Of a DNA stretch of 64,000 bases, positions 1 to 8,730 are shown piece by piece; within the stretch, counting starts at the first letter, position 1; each line of letters opens with the position of its first letter. Where the stretch lies: the NCBI RefSeq assembly GCF_003627815.1, contig NZ_CP032698.1, positions 62,001 to 126,000 on the forward strand. Reading direction: 5' to 3'. Position numbers and translations under genes: made by a program. The notes below the pieces were generated by a model. That model searched no databases. It was given only the letters and a program-made list of their open reading frames with translations, and was not told where the DNA came from. Origin of the DNA: Streptomyces hundungensis. GTDB lineage: Bacteria; Actinomycetota; Actinomycetes; Streptomycetales; Streptomycetaceae.

Positions 1-465
1 CGGGGTCGCTGAGTTCGTCGACCAGGACGTAGTGGCCGTGCGCGTCAGCGAGTGCCTTGAGCCACCGGTTGTCACTGGCACACTCCAGAGCAGCGAATAG
101 GGCGAACACCCCGACGAGCGCCGCGAGAACCATCACCCCGGCGTGCACGTACGGCACGGCCTTCTGCGACAAGGCCTGTGCCAGGGCCTCAAGAGCGAAC
201 CGGTGACGGCCGCCCGATGGGGCGGCGGCTCGGTCCAGTCCGTACAGAAGGAACGCACCGACCGAGACCGGGACGCTGCCCTTGAGCAGCACCGCCAGGG
301 CGGGCCGCAACGGCGAGCGCAGCCGGGGACGGGGGACGGCCTCCGCGCCAGCGGGGTCAGCAGAGCGTGGGGCGCCAGTAGCACCACGGTGCGCCGGCGT
401 TGGGGCAGGCCGGGGTCGACGATCCTGTCGGGCGGAAGCACACTGGTCGATCGCTGCCCGGTCAC
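1..465 (-). CDS. Membrane protein, partial, frame broken once
   Basis: The gene runs off the left edge of the window, so its C-terminus is not visible. It starts at a GTG at 465 that overlaps the TGA of the upstream gene by four bases, and a purine-rich GAAGGAGGG stretch lies just before it. The first frame reads VTGQRSTSVLPPDRIVDP and continues to about LLTP. Coding character then moves to another frame (AEAVPRPRLRSPLRPALAVL), which stays open to the edge. Adding one base to the four-base G run at 353-356 joins the two. The second half has two hydrophobic segments (PALAVLLKGSVPVSVGAFLL and VMVLAALVGVFALFAALE), so a membrane protein is likely. No family was recognised. It is probably co-transcribed with the next two leftward genes. 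Confidence 0.5.
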
Positions 466-1535
466 TGGTCGCTCCCTCCTTCGCGCGAGTGGAGAGATGA
501 TGCGGTGAGGCAGCCGAACTCCGAGTCGGAAGTACCCGTGGGGCGCGGGCTCCAGCCCGAATGCGAATGGTCCAACTGGTGAAGATGCTCCGTGGCCGCC
601 CGGTACGCGGTCGCGGCCTGGTGCAGTGCGTGGATCGCCTCCTCGATCAACGCATCGGGCAGGAGCTGCCGTTCCAGTGCGCTCTCGACCGGCCGCCCCA
701 CGGTCATGGCTGTGTCCCTGTCCCATCCGGTGCGGGTGATGCGACGGTCCCGCTCCTGCTTCGCGGTTTGAGTCTCAACAGCCTGGGAGGCGAGTTGAGT
801 GAACCGGTACTCGCGGGCAAGGAGCAGTTCGTGGACCGGGGCTGCGGCGGGCCGGGTCAGCACCCCGGCGATATCCCACAGCAGGTGATGGCCGAGCTCG
901 ACGGCACGGGCCAGTTCGGGTGTCTCGCGGTCGTCGGCTGCCTGGATGATCTGATGGCAGCCCAGGAAGCGCTGCATCTCCCGCAGACCGGTTTCATCCT
1001 GGACGATCCGTGCGTGCACCCGGGCCCGCGCGTCCAGGCGCCCGGGCACATGCTCGGCGAGTGCTGGGATGAGCAGCATCAGGGGCACCCCGACGTCGGC
1101 CGGTAGTCCCTTGGCCATCGCCGCGCCCACAAAGGTCAGCGCGAGGAAGGCGGCGAGCACGGTGGTGCTGGTGACCCAGAACCGGCAGCGCGCGTCGAAG
1201 TAGATCCGCAGAGGCGGACGCCGGGTGAGCCAGCGGCTGGCCAGCCGCGCGGCACGGGACGGCATCGGCGACAGCACGGCGATCTGTAGCGGCACTACCG
1301 GCGCGTCCTCGGACAGCGGGGCCGGCCAGCGCAGCCATCCCCACGCGGTTCGCTCGTCGATCCGGGTGTGCTCCTCCACGCGGTGGCTCTCCCGGCGGTA
1401 GCCGGGGCCTTGGTCGAGGGCCCCGGCTGCGAGCCGGGCCTGGGTCCGCTGGAGTTCACGGTGCCAGCGCCCGGGCTCAGTGGCGAAGGGGCGCAGCTCC
1501 GGCTCCGGCAGGGGGTGGTGGGGTTCGGTGGTCAT
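462..1535 (-). CDS. Conserved-looking two-TM membrane protein of unknown function
   Basis: A protein of 357 residues starting at ATG 1535, chosen because GAGGAG lies five bases upstream; the same frame is open further upstream but without a better ribosome site. The N-terminal third is charged (TTEPHHPLPEPELRPFA, then REL and RIDERTAWGW). Two hydrophobic segments follow near residues 118-140 (WVTSTTVLAAFLALTFVGAA) and 147-163 (GVPLMLLIPALAEHVPG). The C-terminal half is predicted soluble and helical, rich in charged residues and histidine. It overlaps the next leftward gene by four bases (GTGA), so the two are probably translated together. Its position beside a type IV secretion-like operon suggests an accessory role in transfer, but this is inference. 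No named domain was recognised. Confidence 0.6.
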   Translation of the reverse strand: MTTEPHHPLPEPELRPFATEPGRWHRELQRTQARLAAGALDQGPGYRRESHRVEEHTRIDERTAWGWLRWPAPLSEDAPVVPLQIAVLSPMPSRAARLASRWLTRRPPLRIYFDARCRFWVTSTTVLAAFLALTFVGAAMAKGLPADVGVPLMLLIPALAEHVPGRLDARARVHARIVQDETGLREMQRFLGCHQIIQAADDRETPELARAVELGHHLLWDIAGVLTRPAAAPVHELLLAREYRFTQLASQAVETQTAKQERDRRITRTGWDRDTAMTVGRPVESALERQLLPDALIEEAIHALHQAATAYRAATEHLHQLDHSHSGWSPRPTGTSDSEFGCLTASSLHSREGGSDQ

Positions 1536-1578
1536 GATCTCCTCGGTTCGCTCGGAAGCGCGTGCGTGTGATGGAGGG

Positions 1579-2667
1579 TCAGGTGCCGCTCGGCTCTGCC
1601 GGATCCCACGGGGAAGCGGCGGCAAGGGTGCAGGGGGTGCAGCGGCCGTCGCTGCCCGGGCGGGCGCGACGCGGGGTGGGTCCTGTGCAGGTGGTGCAGA
1701 GCGGCCAGTTGAGGCAGGCCGGGCAGAGGTCTTCTGCCGGTGCCGGGCCGGGGTTGCCGCAGGCGGCGCATTCGACGAGCACCCGGCGGGCGACGGCCTC
1801 AGCCGGGGATCGGTCGGCGCCACCCGCCCCGGTCCGCTCGTAGACGGTGAGCCCGGCGGAGTGGGGCGTCGGGGTGCTCTGGGCGGCGCGGAGCCGGGCG
1901 GCGATGATCGCAGCAACCGACGTACGGACCGGGTGGGGCAGCGGACGGTCGGCGATGAGGTGCTCGAGCTGCTCGGCGCTCCAGCCGTTGTCCAGAAGGG
2001 CGGTGGCGATCTGCCCCTGGTCTCGGAGCGCCGATCCGGTCAGCAGCAGGTTCGGGTGCCGCATCCCGATGGCGAGCAGCAGCCGGACGCCCGCGGTGGA
2101 CTCGATCCGGTCCGGCGCCTCGGGCGCCTCGGTGGGGGCCGGGGTGTCGTCGTTTTCGCGCGCGGGCGCGGAACGGACGGACGGATGGACGGGGTTGGTG
2201 TTCTGCTTGTTGGTCTTCTTTCTCTTGGTGTTCTTTGGTGCCGGATCAGCCAGAACAGGGTTATCCAATGCCGAATTTTCCGTCATTGGCTGCGACCTGC
2301 GCGTTCGCGGCAGCAGGACGGTGGAGGCCGCATCCCCCAGCAGGTCGTACAGGTGCGCGGGCATATCGGTGATGGCATAGACGGCTTCACCGAGCGTCCC
2401 GTCCTCGTTCCGCTCACGGTCCCGGGTCAAGTAGCCGTGCTGCTCCAGCTCCTTGAGGCCGCTACTGACCGCGTCCCGCCCATTAGTGGCGCACCTGGCG
2501 AGCTCGGCCACCGTGACCCGCCAGCCGTCCCGGTGAGTGGAGATCAGCCCGAACAACCCCTTGGCCTTGAAGCTGATCCGCGGGTCGCGGAAGAGGGCGT
2601 TGGAGATCTGCGTGAAGCGGTCCCCGGCCATCACACCGCGCCGGATCCCCGCCCCGTAGCCGCTCAT
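1579..2667 (-). CDS. Winged-helix DNA-binding protein with C-terminal zinc-ribbon-like cysteines
   Basis: A protein of 362 residues, starting at ATG 2667 with GGGAGG six bases upstream. Residues about 15-105 look like a winged helix-turn-helix (FTQISNALFRDPRISFKAKG, then VTVAELARCATNGRDAVSSG and GLKELEQHGYLTRDRE), as found in plasmid and phage replication or regulatory proteins. A low-complexity, lysine-rich linker (PKNTKRKKTNKQNT) follows. The last 60 residues hold three CxxC pairs (CAAC, CPAC, CTTC) that could bind zinc. It is the first gene of the leftward set and is divergent from the transfer operon across a repeat-rich gap, so a local regulator or replication-accessory role is plausible. 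The exact function is not shown by the sequence. Confidence 0.65.
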   Translation of the reverse strand: MSGYGAGIRRGVMAGDRFTQISNALFRDPRISFKAKGLFGLISTHRDGWRVTVAELARCATNGRDAVSSGLKELEQHGYLTRDRERNEDGTLGEAVYAITDMPAHLYDLLGDAASTVLLPRTRRSQPMTENSALDNPVLADPAPKNTKRKKTNKQNTNPVHPSVRSAPARENDDTPAPTEAPEAPDRIESTAGVRLLLAIGMRHPNLLLTGSALRDQGQIATALLDNGWSAEQLEHLIADRPLPHPVRTSVAAIIAARLRAAQSTPTPHSAGLTVYERTGAGGADRSPAEAVARRVLVECAACGNPGPAPAEDLCPACLNWPLCTTCTGPTPRRARPGSDGRCTPCTLAAASPWDPAEPSGT

Positions 2668-2863
2668 CGCGAGCCTCCCGCCGACGTCACGGCAGGTCGG
2701 CGGGTGCCGGAACCCGTAGTCGGTGAGGCGGTGATGTCCGGAGCGAGCTGCGAGGCGTCGTGCGCATGTTCCATGCCTTGAGTCCACCCGCGGCCTCCGA
2801 CCGGAACGCCGACCGGATGCCCCCACCAGCCGTCACGATCCGATGACGTTCCACGCCGAGCCT

Positions 2864-2889
2864 GGTGGAGGGACCGGTGGAGGGCCCCC
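2864..2889 (+). repeat. Two direct GGTGGAGGG repeats, 12 bp apart
   Basis: GGTGGAGGG occurs at 2864-2872 and again at 2876-2884, followed directly by CCCCCTCC. The same core GTGGAGGG forms the arms of the long palindrome at 3651-3692, so the two sites may bind the same protein. Confidence 0.6.
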
Positions 2890-3650
2890 TCCGGCAGGGG
2901 TGCGCACCGAAGGGACCCGCTGCAAGGTGACTCCGCGCCGTCAGCCGGGGCGGGGATCATGAGCGGAGGAGCAGGGCACGGTGTCGCATCCCACGGTCTC
3001 GGACCGCAGCCCGAAGAGACTCCCTGCCCCCCGCCTCGCAGGCTCCCCAGGAGAACGGGCACCACGACGACGACCCGTCGCCCCCTCCACGGGCGGACCG
3101 GAGTTGCCGTGAGCATCGGCTATCCCGTACTGCGCCGCGCGTTGCCGAGACGCTCTCCGCCAGCGGCGCGTTCGACGCAATGCCGGACTTGTCAGCGTCG
3201 TTCGGGGCCGTGTCCCGGGAACGGTTCGCATCCACGCGGGTCTGGCTGCTCGAGCGCGACGCTGTCGTGCCTCCGGTCGCGGTAACGCACCTGGGCTCGC
3301 CCCGTTGGCCGGCCAACTCGGGCGGTGCGCAGTGGCGGTGTGAGCGGCCCTGGGCCGCCACGAGTCCGTCACCCGCGCTGCGCACCATCGGATGCGCATT
3401 GGACCAGCTCGGTGTTCCGACGACGGGCTGCGCACGCGGCCGCCGGTTCTCCTCGCCGTGCGCGGCCGCCGCTTCAGCTCGGCGGCTCAGCCGGAGCCGG
3501 GTCGTCTGCGCATCGGCCACGGAGCGGGAAGCGCGCATCGCCGATGGACCTCTCGGGCGCCGGCCCCGACGGACCACACGACGCCGGGGTGGAGTCCGTG
3601 GCGCACCTGTGGCTGAACGGGAAACCGCCGTCAAGGTGTCAGCGGAGGGC

Positions 3651-3692
3651 GTGGAGGGGGCAGTGGAGGGGTCCCTCCACTGCCCCCTCCAC
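3651..3692. repeat. Perfect 20-bp inverted repeat with 2-base loop
   Basis: The left arm (3651-3670) and right arm (3673-3692) are exact reverse complements, separated only by GT. Each arm contains GTGGAGGG twice. A further single copy of GTGGAGGGGGCAG lies at 3716-3728. The site is 110 bp upstream of the first transfer gene. There is no T-run after it and it precedes an operon, so a protein-binding or processing site is more likely than a terminator. Confidence 0.8.
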
Positions 3693-3803
3693 GGTTTTGA
3701 GGCCGCTTCGTGACCGTGGAGGGGGCAGATCGGTCGGCGAACCGGTCGGAGGTGACGGGTTTCGTCCAGGTGGCAACACATCGCTTCTACCTGGGAGTTC
3801 CAC

Positions 3804-4736
3804 ATGTCTCCTGCGACACAGGCCTCGGGCGGCCAAGAGCCGCCGATGGCTGCGGGGGTAGCCCTGGCCCGGATGCGCCGTCAGGTCCGGCTCGGGCGCT
3901 GGGGGGTGTGGGTCGCGCTCGCGTGCGGCCCCCTCGCCCTCGCAGCAGCGGCCATGCCGTCGCCCGACGCGTCGGCGGCGGCAGCACCGGCGCCGTCGAG
4001 CAGCACGGTGCGCACACCGGCAGCCACCGATCCGTCCGGGTATGCCGAGCTGTACCTGGCGGCCTGGTTGCGCAGCACCGGCAGCGACGAGAACAGTGCG
4101 CAGGCACGCCTCGCCCAGGCCCTGGCACCGTCGGTTGCGCTGCCGCGGCCGGAGGGTGCGCAGCCGGTGCTCGAGCGCGCAGTGGCGGTGCGCAGTGCGC
4201 AGCGCGAGCGCGGACAGTGGTCGGTGACGGTGGCTGCGCAGTACGCCGACTTTTCGGTGCGCTACTTCGCGGTGCCCGTCGTGGCCGGCTCGGACGGCGG
4301 CTCGTTCGCGGTCACCGGGGCTCCCGGTCAGGTAGCGGGCCCCACGCCGGCGAAGACCCCAGAGTCGGCATACGGAGTGAGCCTGCCAACGAAGGGGGTG
4401 CTCGCCGCCACCGTCGGCGAGTTCCTGCGCGCCTATCTCACCGGACTCGGTCAGGTTGACCGCTACCTGGCCCCGGGGGTGCAGCTCGCGGCTCTGTCCG
4501 GGACGTCGTACACCGATCTTCAGGTCGAGCAGGCCACCGCGGTCGAAGAGGCGGCATCCGCCGGCACGGTCCCGGCCGATGGCACGAGGGTGCGAGTACA
4601 GGTGCAGGTCACGGCCCACGACAAGTCGGGCGCGTGGCCGATGACCTACGAGCTGACGCTCACAGCTCGGGCCGGCCGCTGGGAAGTGTCCGCGTTCGCC
4701 ACCGCTTCGGTTACGGGCGGGGGCAGCCGGTCGTGA
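3804..4736 (+). CDS. TcpC/VirB8-like conjugation protein
   Basis: A protein of 310 residues starting at ATG 3804 with GGGAG close upstream. A basic N-terminus (RMRRQVRLGRW) precedes one membrane segment (VWVALACGPLALAAAAM, about residues 33-50). An alanine- and serine-rich linker and a large extracytoplasmic part follow. That part has two similar halves: YAELYLAAWLRSTGSDENS near residue 78, and TVGEFLRAYLTGLGQVDRYL near residue 203. This tandem NTF2-like layout is that of the TcpC/Orf13 family, the VirB8-like scaffold of Gram-positive type IV secretion. It is the first gene of the rightward operon and overlaps the next by four bases (GTGA). Confidence 0.75.
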   Translation: MSPATQASGGQEPPMAAGVALARMRRQVRLGRWGVWVALACGPLALAAAAMPSPDASAAAAPAPSSSTVRTPAATDPSGYAELYLAAWLRSTGSDENSAQARLAQALAPSVALPRPEGAQPVLERAVAVRSAQRERGQWSVTVAAQYADFSVRYFAVPVVAGSDGGSFAVTGAPGQVAGPTPAKTPESAYGVSLPTKGVLAATVGEFLRAYLTGLGQVDRYLAPGVQLAALSGTSYTDLQVEQATAVEEAASAGTVPADGTRVRVQVQVTAHDKSGAWPMTYELTLTARAGRWEVSAFATASVTGGGSRS

Positions 4737-5065
4737 ACACCGTGCACTCGGTGGTGCTGGCCGGGAAGTTGGAGGACCTCGGCAACTCGTGGATCGACAT
4801 GTTCACCACATGGGGCAGCCGTGGGCTGAAGGCCGCCCTGATCGTGATCGTCGTCGTCTACATGGTGCAGCGGTTCTCCATCAAGGCAGGCATCGGGGCG
4901 CTGCTGCTGATGGCGATCGCGCTGGGGATCTACCAGGCGCGCGACGACCTCGCGGCGATCTTCACCGATGAGGTCAAGAACCCCACCAAGAAGTCGGCCC
5001 CCGCTCTCGTGGTGCCGGTGCATCCGCTCGACGCTGAGCTTCGGCAGACGGAGGTAGTGCTGTGA
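4733..5065 (+). CDS. Small two-TM conjugation-associated membrane protein
   Basis: A protein of 110 residues starting at GTG 4733, which overlaps the previous stop. After an N-terminal amphipathic stretch (LGNSWIDMFTTWG) there are two hydrophobic segments: LKAALIVIVVVYMVQRF and AGIGALLLMAIALGIYQA. A short charged tail follows. Size and position between the TcpC-like and TcpE-like genes resemble the small VirB2/TrbC-type or unnamed membrane proteins of Gram-positive transfer operons. No cleavable pilin signal is obvious. It overlaps the next gene by four bases (GTGA). Confidence 0.6.
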   Translation: MNTVHSVVLAGKLEDLGNSWIDMFTTWGSRGLKAALIVIVVVYMVQRFSIKAGIGALLLMAIALGIYQARDDLAAIFTDEVKNPTKKSAPALVVPVHPLDAELRQTEVVL

Positions 5066-5676
5066 GCACACACAGCGCGGCCCCACGCACGGGGCGCTTC
5101 TACACCACGGCCCGCCGCCACCCGTGGGTGCTGGGCAAGGTCGCCGACTTCAAGATTCCGCTCGGCCCGTACACGCCTGCGCAGATCGCGGTCGCGGCCG
5201 TCGGCGGGCTGCTGCTGATCGAGACGGTGACGTGGTGGAGCTGGCTGGGCCCGCTCCCCCTCGCCGCGTGGCTGGTGGCGATCTGGGCGGTGCGCCGCCC
5301 CAAGTTCGCCGCTCGCGCCCCGCTGCCGGCGGCGGTCGGATGGATGACGCTGCTGGCGCAGCCCGCCGCAGGGCGGATCGGCGGCCGCACCGCCCGCGAC
5401 CGCGCACCGCGCCTTGTGCGGGGCGGCTTCCTCATCGAGGACCTGGGCGCGGATGACGTGGCCTCTGACCGTACGGCCGCGGCGGGCAGTGCTCTTCCGC
5501 GCGCTGACAGGCCTCCCCGGCCGGTGCGCCGGCCACGGACACCGACAGCGCCGCGTGCGCGGCGGCCGCGGGCCGCTGCCCGCCCGGCCCCGGTGACGCG
5601 TGCACGGGTGGCCTCCCCTGCGCAGCGGCTGCTCGCCCAGGCCGCTGCCCGCCAGAACGAGGGGGTGTGGCTGTGA
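5062..5676 (+). CDS. TcpE/VirB3-like conjugation membrane protein
   Basis: A protein of 204 residues, GTG start overlapping the previous gene. The N-terminus (HPWVLGKVADFKIPLGPYTP) followed by two adjacent membrane segments (AQIAVAAVGGLLLIETVTWW and LAAWLVAIWAV) matches the architecture of the TcpE family (Orf17 of Tn916), equivalent to VirB3, which partners the VirB4 ATPase at the membrane. The C-terminal 80 residues are proline-, arginine- and alanine-rich, probably disordered and cytoplasmic. It lies directly upstream of the VirB4-like gene with a GTGA overlap, the usual order for this pair. Confidence 0.65.
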   Translation: MSTHSAAPRTGRFYTTARRHPWVLGKVADFKIPLGPYTPAQIAVAAVGGLLLIETVTWWSWLGPLPLAAWLVAIWAVRRPKFAARAPLPAAVGWMTLLAQPAAGRIGGRTARDRAPRLVRGGFLIEDLGADDVASDRTAAAGSALPRADRPPRPVRRPRTPTAPRARRPRAAARPAPVTRARVASPAQRLLAQAAARQNEGVWL

Positions 5677-8374
5677 GGGTGCCGATCCGTCATCTCGCCG
5701 GGCATCTTCTGTGGTCGGCTCAGGGCGGGGTATGGGCCATCTACCGCCTGAACTGCGGGCCCGACGCACACGGAGCAACCACCGAGACGGTGCAGGGCAC
5801 CTACGTGCCCGCCCAGGTCCGTGAGGAACTGCTGTCCAAGGCGGCGCACTTGGTGCGCTCCTTGTCCGGGACACCGCGGCTGTACGGGCTGTGCGCTCAG
5901 GTCGATCCGGGCGAAGTCGCGCTGCGGATGCTCGACGGAGTCGACCCGCAGGCCGGCAGTGCCGCCCGGCACGTGGGCCAGCACCCCTGGGCCGAGACTA
6001 CCGAGGCGGCGCTCACCCTCCTGGAGGGCCAGGAGATGCACAGGCGCACGCTGTGGCTGGCCGTGCCGCTGAACACCGAGAACAGGGCACTCACCTGGGC
6101 AGCCGGCGTCGGCGCGGTGTGGGCCGACCTCTCCAGCCAGCTCGGGCTGGCCCCGGCCCCGGTCACCCGCCGCGAGGTGACCGCCTGCCGACGCCAAGCC
6201 GAGCAGATCGAGGCGCAGCTGTCGGGCGCGGTCTCTTTCCGTCCGGCCCGCCCGGCGGAGGTCGTGTGGATGGTGCAGCACGCTCTGCGCCGCGGGCTGG
6301 CGGAGCCTTTGCTGGCCGAGGCCGAGTCCAGCGCACTGTACGGCGGGTGCCTGAAGGGCGGGGAGCTGCGCTCGCCGAGCTACGCCGACCTCGGCCAAAT
6401 CCGCCTGCTCGAAGGCGGCATCACCCCCGCCCAGGGGGACGTCGAGGGGATGTCGCGGTCGGCGAGGAAGACGATGCCGTTGCCGCTGCGGGCCGGGCGG
6501 GCCGCGGCCCGTGGTGGCGCCGGGGTACGTCCTCACCGCTGCGACGGCGCTGGCTGCAGGTCGAGACGGAGGACGGCTGCGGCTATCAGGCCCACCTGGC
6601 GCTCGCCGAGTGCCCTCCGGCTGTCGGCGCCGAAGCGGCTGATCTCTTCGCGCAGTTGGAGGGTCTGGCGTTTCCCGTCGACTACTGCATCGACCTGGCC
6701 CTGGTGCCGGCCGAGAAGGCCAAAGCGCAGGTGCAGCGGAAGAAGAACGAGCTCGTCGACCAGGCCGACCAGTACGACGCGCGCCCCACCGGCATGCCCT
6801 CCACCCTGCTGGATGCCGCCCGCGATCTCGGTGAGCTGGATTCCCGGCTGTCGCGGACGTCGATCGAGGTCGAGGTCCAGTCGGTCACCGTTCTGAGCGT
6901 GTGGGCCGCCCGGGCGGCAGACTGCGATGCCCGCGCTCGGGCGCTTGCGGCGCTGCTGGCCGGGGCGGACTACCGGGCGGTGCGCCCGGCCGGACTTCAA
7001 GAAGCCCTCTTCACCCTCGGCCTGCCCGGCACCGTACGCCCGCCCACGCTGCGCGAGTTCGTCCAGCACCAGGTCTCCGAGGACTGGGCGATGAATGGTG
7101 CCCTGACGCTCACCGAGGCAGGCGACCCCAACGGAATGCTGCTCGGCTTCGACCAGGACACCGGGACCACCCGGCCGGTGCTGCTGAACATCGCAGATGC
7201 CCCCAAGGCGGATGCCTCGGCCTCCTTCGCCGTCAGCGGAGACCCCGGCGGCGGTAAGAGCGCGCTGCTGAAGCTGCTCACCCAGTCCGCCGTGGACCGT
7301 GGCGGGCGGGCGATCTGCATCGACCGCACCCCGCTGCGCGAGTGGGCGACCTTCGCCCGCTCTGCGGCCCCGGGCCGCTGCCAGATCATCGACGCCGCCG
7401 CGGCCGGGGTCTCCATCGACCCGCTGCGCATGTTTCCCGGCACCGCACAGGGCGCGCACTACGCGCTGAGCTACCTCACTCTCCAGCTCGGCATCGGACC
7501 CATGACCGCGGCCGGCGGCGTCCTGCACCGGGCGGTCGAGGAGGCAGCTCACAGCGCCGCTCCGTCCATGCACCAGGTGCTGGACCACCTGAAGACGATG
7601 GCAAGCGGGGGCGACGGCGCCCGTACGGAGGCGGCTGCCACCTTGGTCGACCTGATGCGCATTGTCGCTTCCAACCCGCTCGCGCAGATGGTGTTCGACC
7701 CCATTCTTCCGCCGGTCCGTCTCGAGCAGGACTTGGACTCAGACCTCATCGTGATCACCACCGCCGGGCTCACTCTGCCGCCGGGGGAGGCGCTCGCCCA
7801 CCCCGAAGTGCTGCGCCAGCAGCCCCTGGAAGCGTTGATCGGCCGCGCGGTGCTGTATCTGATCGCGGCCCTGGCCCGCCAGACCGCGTTCGCCGACCCG
7901 AGCCGGTTCTGCGCGATTGCGGCGGACGAGCTGTGGTGGCTGACCAACTCCGCCGAGGGAACCGCGCTGATCAGCGAGATCCTCCACGACGGGCGCAAGC
8001 ACAATGCCGGGCTGTTCGCCGGTGCCCAGGACGAGAAGGAACTCGGCCCGGACCGTGGCCTGTTCGCCTACCGGGCACTCGCCCGCACCCAGGATCACAA
8101 GATCGCCCGCCGAGGCCTGGAATTCATCGGTCTCGACCCCACCGATTCCGAGCTTCTGCGGATCGTCACCACCGATCTGTCGCCCCTGCGTAACCAGAGC
8201 AGGAAGGGCGAGATGCTCCTGACCGCGCCGCGGGGCAACACCTGCCGCGTCAAGGTCGCCATCCCCCGCCTACCGCGCATCCAGGCCGGCATCACCACCA
8301 CCCCCGGCCAACACCCCACGCCCGCCGCAGTGGACCGCCCCTCGGCCGAAACGGCGAAGGAGCAGGTGCAATGA
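5673..8374 (+). CDS. VirB4-like secretion ATPase, frame broken near 6447
   Basis: A protein of about 900 residues if one frame break is repaired. The N-terminal part reads from GTG 5673 (RVPIRHLAGHLLWSAQGGVW) to about residue 258 (TPAQGDVEG). The remainder lies in a second frame, open to 8374. Adding one G to the run at 6446-6449 gives a continuous acidic linker (VEGDVAVGEEDDAV) and joins both parts. The C-terminal half has a Walker A loop (SGDPGGGKSALL, near 7240) and a Walker B stretch (CAIAADELWW, near 7910). It also has the late motif AGAQDEKEL. VirB4-type ATPases power assembly and substrate passage in type IV secretion. Both halves look well preserved, so a sequencing homopolymer error is at least as likely as a true mutation. 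It overlaps its neighbours at both ends. Confidence 0.75.
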
Positions 8375-8730
8375 CCAGCAGCGACTGGGACCGCTCGCGG
8401 CGCCGGGCCCAGACCATCGGCACGTTGGCCGTCCTGGCGGTACTGACCGCCGTGATCACCCTTGGCGCTACGGTCGGCGTCCCCGAGGCATGGTGGCCCC
8501 AGATCGGTTCGGCGTTCGCCGCCGGCCCGAAGCCCACCCCGCCCGCGGCGTCCGCCGGACCGTGCGCGCTCATCACCGGGCCGGCCAAGGACTCCTGCAC
8601 CGCCACCCCCGCATCTTCCGGTGCGCAACCGGACGGAGCGGGTGCGGCGGACGCCTGGCGCCTGGCGGTACCGGCGGCCGGACTCATCCTCGTGCACACG
8701 GTGCGCTCCAGCGGACGGCGGAGGCGCTGA
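8371..8730 (+). CDS. Small membrane protein of the transfer operon
   Basis: A protein of 119 residues starting at ATG 8371 in an ATGA overlap. It has a basic N-terminus (DWDRSRRRAQ), a membrane segment (IGTLAVLAVLTAVITLGATV), a proline- and alanine-rich region with two cysteines (GPCALITG and KDSCTATP), and a second hydrophobic stretch near the end (WRLAVPAAGLILVHTV) followed by basic residues. It lies between the VirB4-like and VirB6-like genes. No family was recognised; a structural role in the channel is only inferred from position. Confidence 0.55.
   Translation: MTSSDWDRSRRRAQTIGTLAVLAVLTAVITLGATVGVPEAWWPQIGSAFAAGPKPTPPAASAGPCALITGPAKDSCTATPASSGAQPDGAGAADAWRLAVPAAGLILVHTVRSSGRRRR

Larger units (their letters stand above)
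2668..3803. other. Repeat-bearing intergenic region between divergent operons
   Basis: About 1.1 kb separates the leftward DNA-binding gene from the rightward transfer operon. No open frame here shows a convincing start, codon bias or domain. The stretch instead holds several copies of the 8-mer GTGGAGGG, at 2865 and 2877 as direct repeats, and at 3651, 3663 and 3716 plus two inverted copies. It also holds a dense run of the palindromic hexamer TGCGCA (3326, 3379, 3393, 3429, 3507, with another at 2901). Divergent promoters must lie here. A transfer origin, DNA-translocase loading site or operator is a reasonable hypothesis. Confidence 0.5.

Noticed and set aside
2957..3805. Leftward and rightward open frames in the divergent gap
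   Set aside because: No ribosome site, no family, composition typical of non-coding high-G+C sequence; repeats dominate the region.
5891..6440. Upstream extension of the second VirB4 frame as an independent gene start
   Set aside because: This part is an Arg/Gly/Pro-rich shadow of the first VirB4 frame; real coding in this frame only begins after the break near 6447.
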